Shown here one piece after another: positions 50,708-64,000 of a stretch of 64,000 bases of DNA (position 1 is the stretch's first letter; each line of letters starts with the position of its first letter). The DNA lies in NCBI GenBank assembly GCA_030674185.1, contig JAPXFY010000012.1:1604874-1668873 (forward strand). Reading direction: 5' to 3'. The notes beneath the pieces were generated by a model, which made no database searches, had not been told where the DNA came from, and saw nothing but the letters and a program-made list of their open reading frames with translations. This stretch comes from Monoplex corrugatus. Its lineage: Eukaryota > Mollusca > Gastropoda > Littorinimorpha > Ranellidae. The position numbers and the translations under genes were made by a program.

Positions 50708-50784
<77 letters not shown>

Positions 50785-50791
50785 TGTGTCT

Positions 50792-50825
<34 letters not shown>
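50708..50825. repeat. (TG)n microsatellite
   Basis: TG tract with a few TATG and TCTG steps. The next ~450 bp (50830-51300) are unique with no gene seen; TTTATT at 51006-51011 is AATAAA on the minus strand. Confidence 0.94.
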
Positions 50826-50828
<3 letters not shown>

Positions 50829-51552
50829 CTGTGGATGTGACAATGTTCATCAGTGTGAATGAACTGTTGCTTTATTCCACTCACTTCAGACTACGTGTCT
50901 GAACACTACACTGTAATTTGTGGTATCACCAGGACTAATGCGCACAAGCTGTATAATAATACCGTATAATAAGAGCTAGCAGACTGCACGTGTACACAAT
51001 TCTTATTTATTAGTGTTTTTCCAAAAGCTGCACAAATACATTTGGATATAAATACAACATACACTCTCACACACACGTTATCTCTCACCCCCAAATTCTC
51101 TTGTCATGTTACCTCCACCAGCACCCTGCAAATACACCAATATCACTCCTGGTGTTAACTTCTTGTTCCATAACCACAAGAAGTTTACAGCAACAAGCAT
51201 TCTGTTCAAACATGTACAAAGGCATGACACAAGCAGCAATACAGAAACATACGCCAGACACATACATTGATATACACGCAGGTTGCTCTCTTGCACCACG
51301 TTCAAACTAAGCCCACTATTATGCACGCGCGCGCGCGCGCACACACACCACACACACACACACATATACACACACGCACAAGTGAGAACTGCACCATCAC
51401 CACCAACACCAACACCAGCACAACCACCACACACAGCACAATCAACACAGACCAACACGAAGCCCTCACAGTCCTATGGTGACCACAGCTTTCATTCCAC
51501 TGTCTGTCATCACAAGAACCTGGACGTGTGTGAATGTCAACTAGCTGTTGTC

Positions 51553-51985
51553 ATCAACCGGTATCAGTGTAGATCTATCTGAGGTGTCACCCTGTCCATG
51601 TCAATGTTCCCACGCCAGATTGGAACCGGTATCAGTGTAGATCTTATCTGAGGTGTACCCTGTCCATGTCATAAATGTTCCCACGCCAGATTGCATACCG
51701 GTATCAGTGTAGATCTTATCTGAGGTGTTACCCTGTCCATGTCACAAATGTTCCCACGCCAGATTGCATACCGGTATCAGTGTAGATATTTTCTGAGGTG
51801 TCACCCTGTCCATGTCAAAATGTTCCCACGCCAGATTGGATACCGGTATCAGTGTAGATCTTATCTGAGGTGTCACCCTGTCCATGTCATAAATGTTCCC
51901 ACGCCAGATTGAATACTGGTATCAGTGTAGATATTTTCTGAGGTGTCACCCTGTCCATGTCATAAATGTTCCCACGCGATTGAAT
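51553..51985. repeat. 74-bp minisatellite, 6 units
   Basis: CCGGTATCAGTGTAGATCTT, ATCTGAGGTGTCACCCTGTC, CATGTCATAAATGTTCCCAC, GCCAGATT. It is possibly in the 3' UTR of the calcineurin B gene, if that transcript ends at the AATAAA near 51006. Confidence 0.94.
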
Positions 51986-52841
51986 CCAGACGTATTTCAC
52001 AATTCTCAAAATAAGAGCAGGTTCAGACGCGTGTGTCCCTTCGCTCTTCAACACACCACATACCTCCAAACAATGCAGGTTTATGATGCACAAGCTTCTG
52101 CTCAGACAAAAGTGACAAACACACAATTTGCTGGAAATAAAAGTGCCTCTTACAACATCACACACTTGTCTGTGCAAGCACAAGAATGCAAGAAGGGGGA
52201 TTCCGTTACAGGAGGCTGCTGTACGTGCACACAGTTGTCTGCGTTGAACGAGACGATAGAGGGGAAGTAATCAGTGGCTGCATTACAGGGGATGGTCTGG
52301 ATGTGCCACTGCAGGAACGAGTTCGAATCCTGTACTTATGCTGACATTATCGACTTTGAGGCAACGATGAAGCATGGAGACTGTCAGCACTGTGTACACA
52401 AACAAAGGTGTTAGAGACATTTTTTGAAGGAGATTTGCTTTAACACCAAAACGGGTGACAACGGTGTCGAGACATTTCTCGACAGAACTGTGTGCGCACA
52501 TCAGCAATGGTGATGCTTCTCGATGCTTCTTCATGGTTGTAATCGTACTGTCCCCTCTGACCTCAACAACGGTCATATCTTCGACACTTTAATTCTGAGA
52601 CAATTTATAATGGTTTTACTGCCCCCTTCTGATCTTAAGCAAGGGACACAACTCCAAGACACTTCATCACAGTTATACTATCACCACAGATCTCAAACAA
52701 GGGACACAACTGTACAAGTGTCTGGCATTGTCTTCCCCTGTGTGTGCAGCGTGAGCAGAAAGTGGAGAGCAGAGGACGGCCAATGACTGGCCATCCCTTC
52801 CACACGACACAGTTAATGACACAAAGATCACAGTGCAGGGT

Positions 52842-52917
52842 GGTGTGTGTGTCTGTGTGTGTGTGTCTGTGTGCCTGTGTGTGTGTATGAATATGTACGC
52901 GCACTGATGTGTGTTTG

Positions 52918-52959
<42 letters not shown>

Positions 52960-53038
52960 TGTGTGCCTGTGTGTGTATGAATATGTAAGCGTACTGATGT
53001 GTGCGCGCTTGTGTGTGTGTGCGCGCGTGTGCGTGTGA
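52842..53038. repeat. TG/TGTC tract
   Basis: Two blocks share TGTGTATGAATATGTA(C/A)GCG, so part is a ~115-bp tandem duplication. It lies 90 bp downstream of the calcineurin B stop codon. Confidence 0.92.
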
Positions 53039-53128
53039 AAGAGAGAAGAGTGCCAACACTGTTGACTTGAGACAGGATGATCGTGGAGTGTGGAGCACGA
53101 GGTGTACAACATTTGTGGTTGCCGTAGT

Positions 53129-63732
<10,604 letters not shown>

Positions 63733-63929
63733 CTGCAACACAAAGTTCAACCATGAAATTCCATCATGCAATTCTGCAATAAAACTTCTGCAAAAATTCT
63801 GCAACAGCATACTATCATGTCATTGACACAACCCATCAACTGTACATCACAAACATCAGTGATTAAATTCCTTCTGAAAAGGCTCCCAGCTCTTTACTAC
63901 AACACCATAAAATAGAACATGGGAAACAA

Positions 63930-64000
63930 TGTCAACACCACAGAACAGAACATAGGAAACAATGTCAACACCACAGAATAGAACATAGGAAACAATGTCA
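63930..64000. repeat. 33-bp repeat at the window edge
   Basis: CAGAATAGAACATAGGAAAC, AATGTCAACACCA in a little over two units, running off the right edge. Confidence 0.85.

Overview
The window is nuclear DNA of an animal. The retrotransposon families, the tRNA-derived SINE, the dense CA/TG tracts and the splice-site structure fit a mollusc, probably a gastropod; that taxonomic call is inference from repeat style and was not searched. It holds three host genes and one transposase gene, and no bacterial-type operon, CRISPR array or rRNA. By a rough tally, two-fifths to one-half of the window is tandem repeat. Almost every long open frame outside the exons is an artefact of a repeat unit whose length is a multiple of three, or of CA/TG tracts.

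Layout. 1-3.7 kb: a 45-bp and a 42-bp minisatellite, a SINE tail, a 57-bp minisatellite and a LINE 3' end. 3.7-6.7 kb, minus strand: four coding exons of RSPH9 (radial spoke head protein 9); the last exon is not seen and probably lies beyond the left edge. 6711-6974: a 264-bp head-to-head promoter. 6975-21366, plus strand: NUDT22 in four exons, complete, 291 codons plus stop. Its introns hold LINE copies (one nested inside another), a 2.2-kb array of 28-bp units, a 2-kb array of 51-bp units, and a 30-bp minisatellite whose final unit is the 3' splice site of exon 4. 21.4-53 kb: no exon I can recognise; arrays of 72, 55, 36, 46/42, 28, ~40, 43, 39, 75, 60, 45, 25, 50 and 74 bp, long TG/CA tracts, a hAT-like MITE, and many copies of a foldback element bounded by TTAA. 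53.1-63.7 kb, minus strand: the last three coding exons of calcineurin B. Its 8.2-kb last intron carries a truncated LINE with a 113-bp flanking duplication and a 4.8-kb piggyBac element, 55413-60222, with TTAA at both ends. The transposase of that element keeps its DDD triad and cysteine-rich tail, has one frame break, and is split by a probable GC-AG intron full of TG repeats.

How it fits together. RSPH9 (motile cilia) and NUDT22 (UDP-glucose hydrolase) share a promoter. Calcineurin B is the Ca2+-binding regulatory subunit of a phosphatase. The strongest non-genic signal is how tandem arrays arise here. At several loci one arm of the TTAA foldback element has been amplified into a minisatellite while the other arm stays single. 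A second array appears to have grown out of an intron-exon junction. Several array units contain perfect short hairpins. The right-hand part of the 24.8-25.4 kb array and the 33.2-34.0 kb region look like noisy consensus sequence, so some indels may be assembly error.
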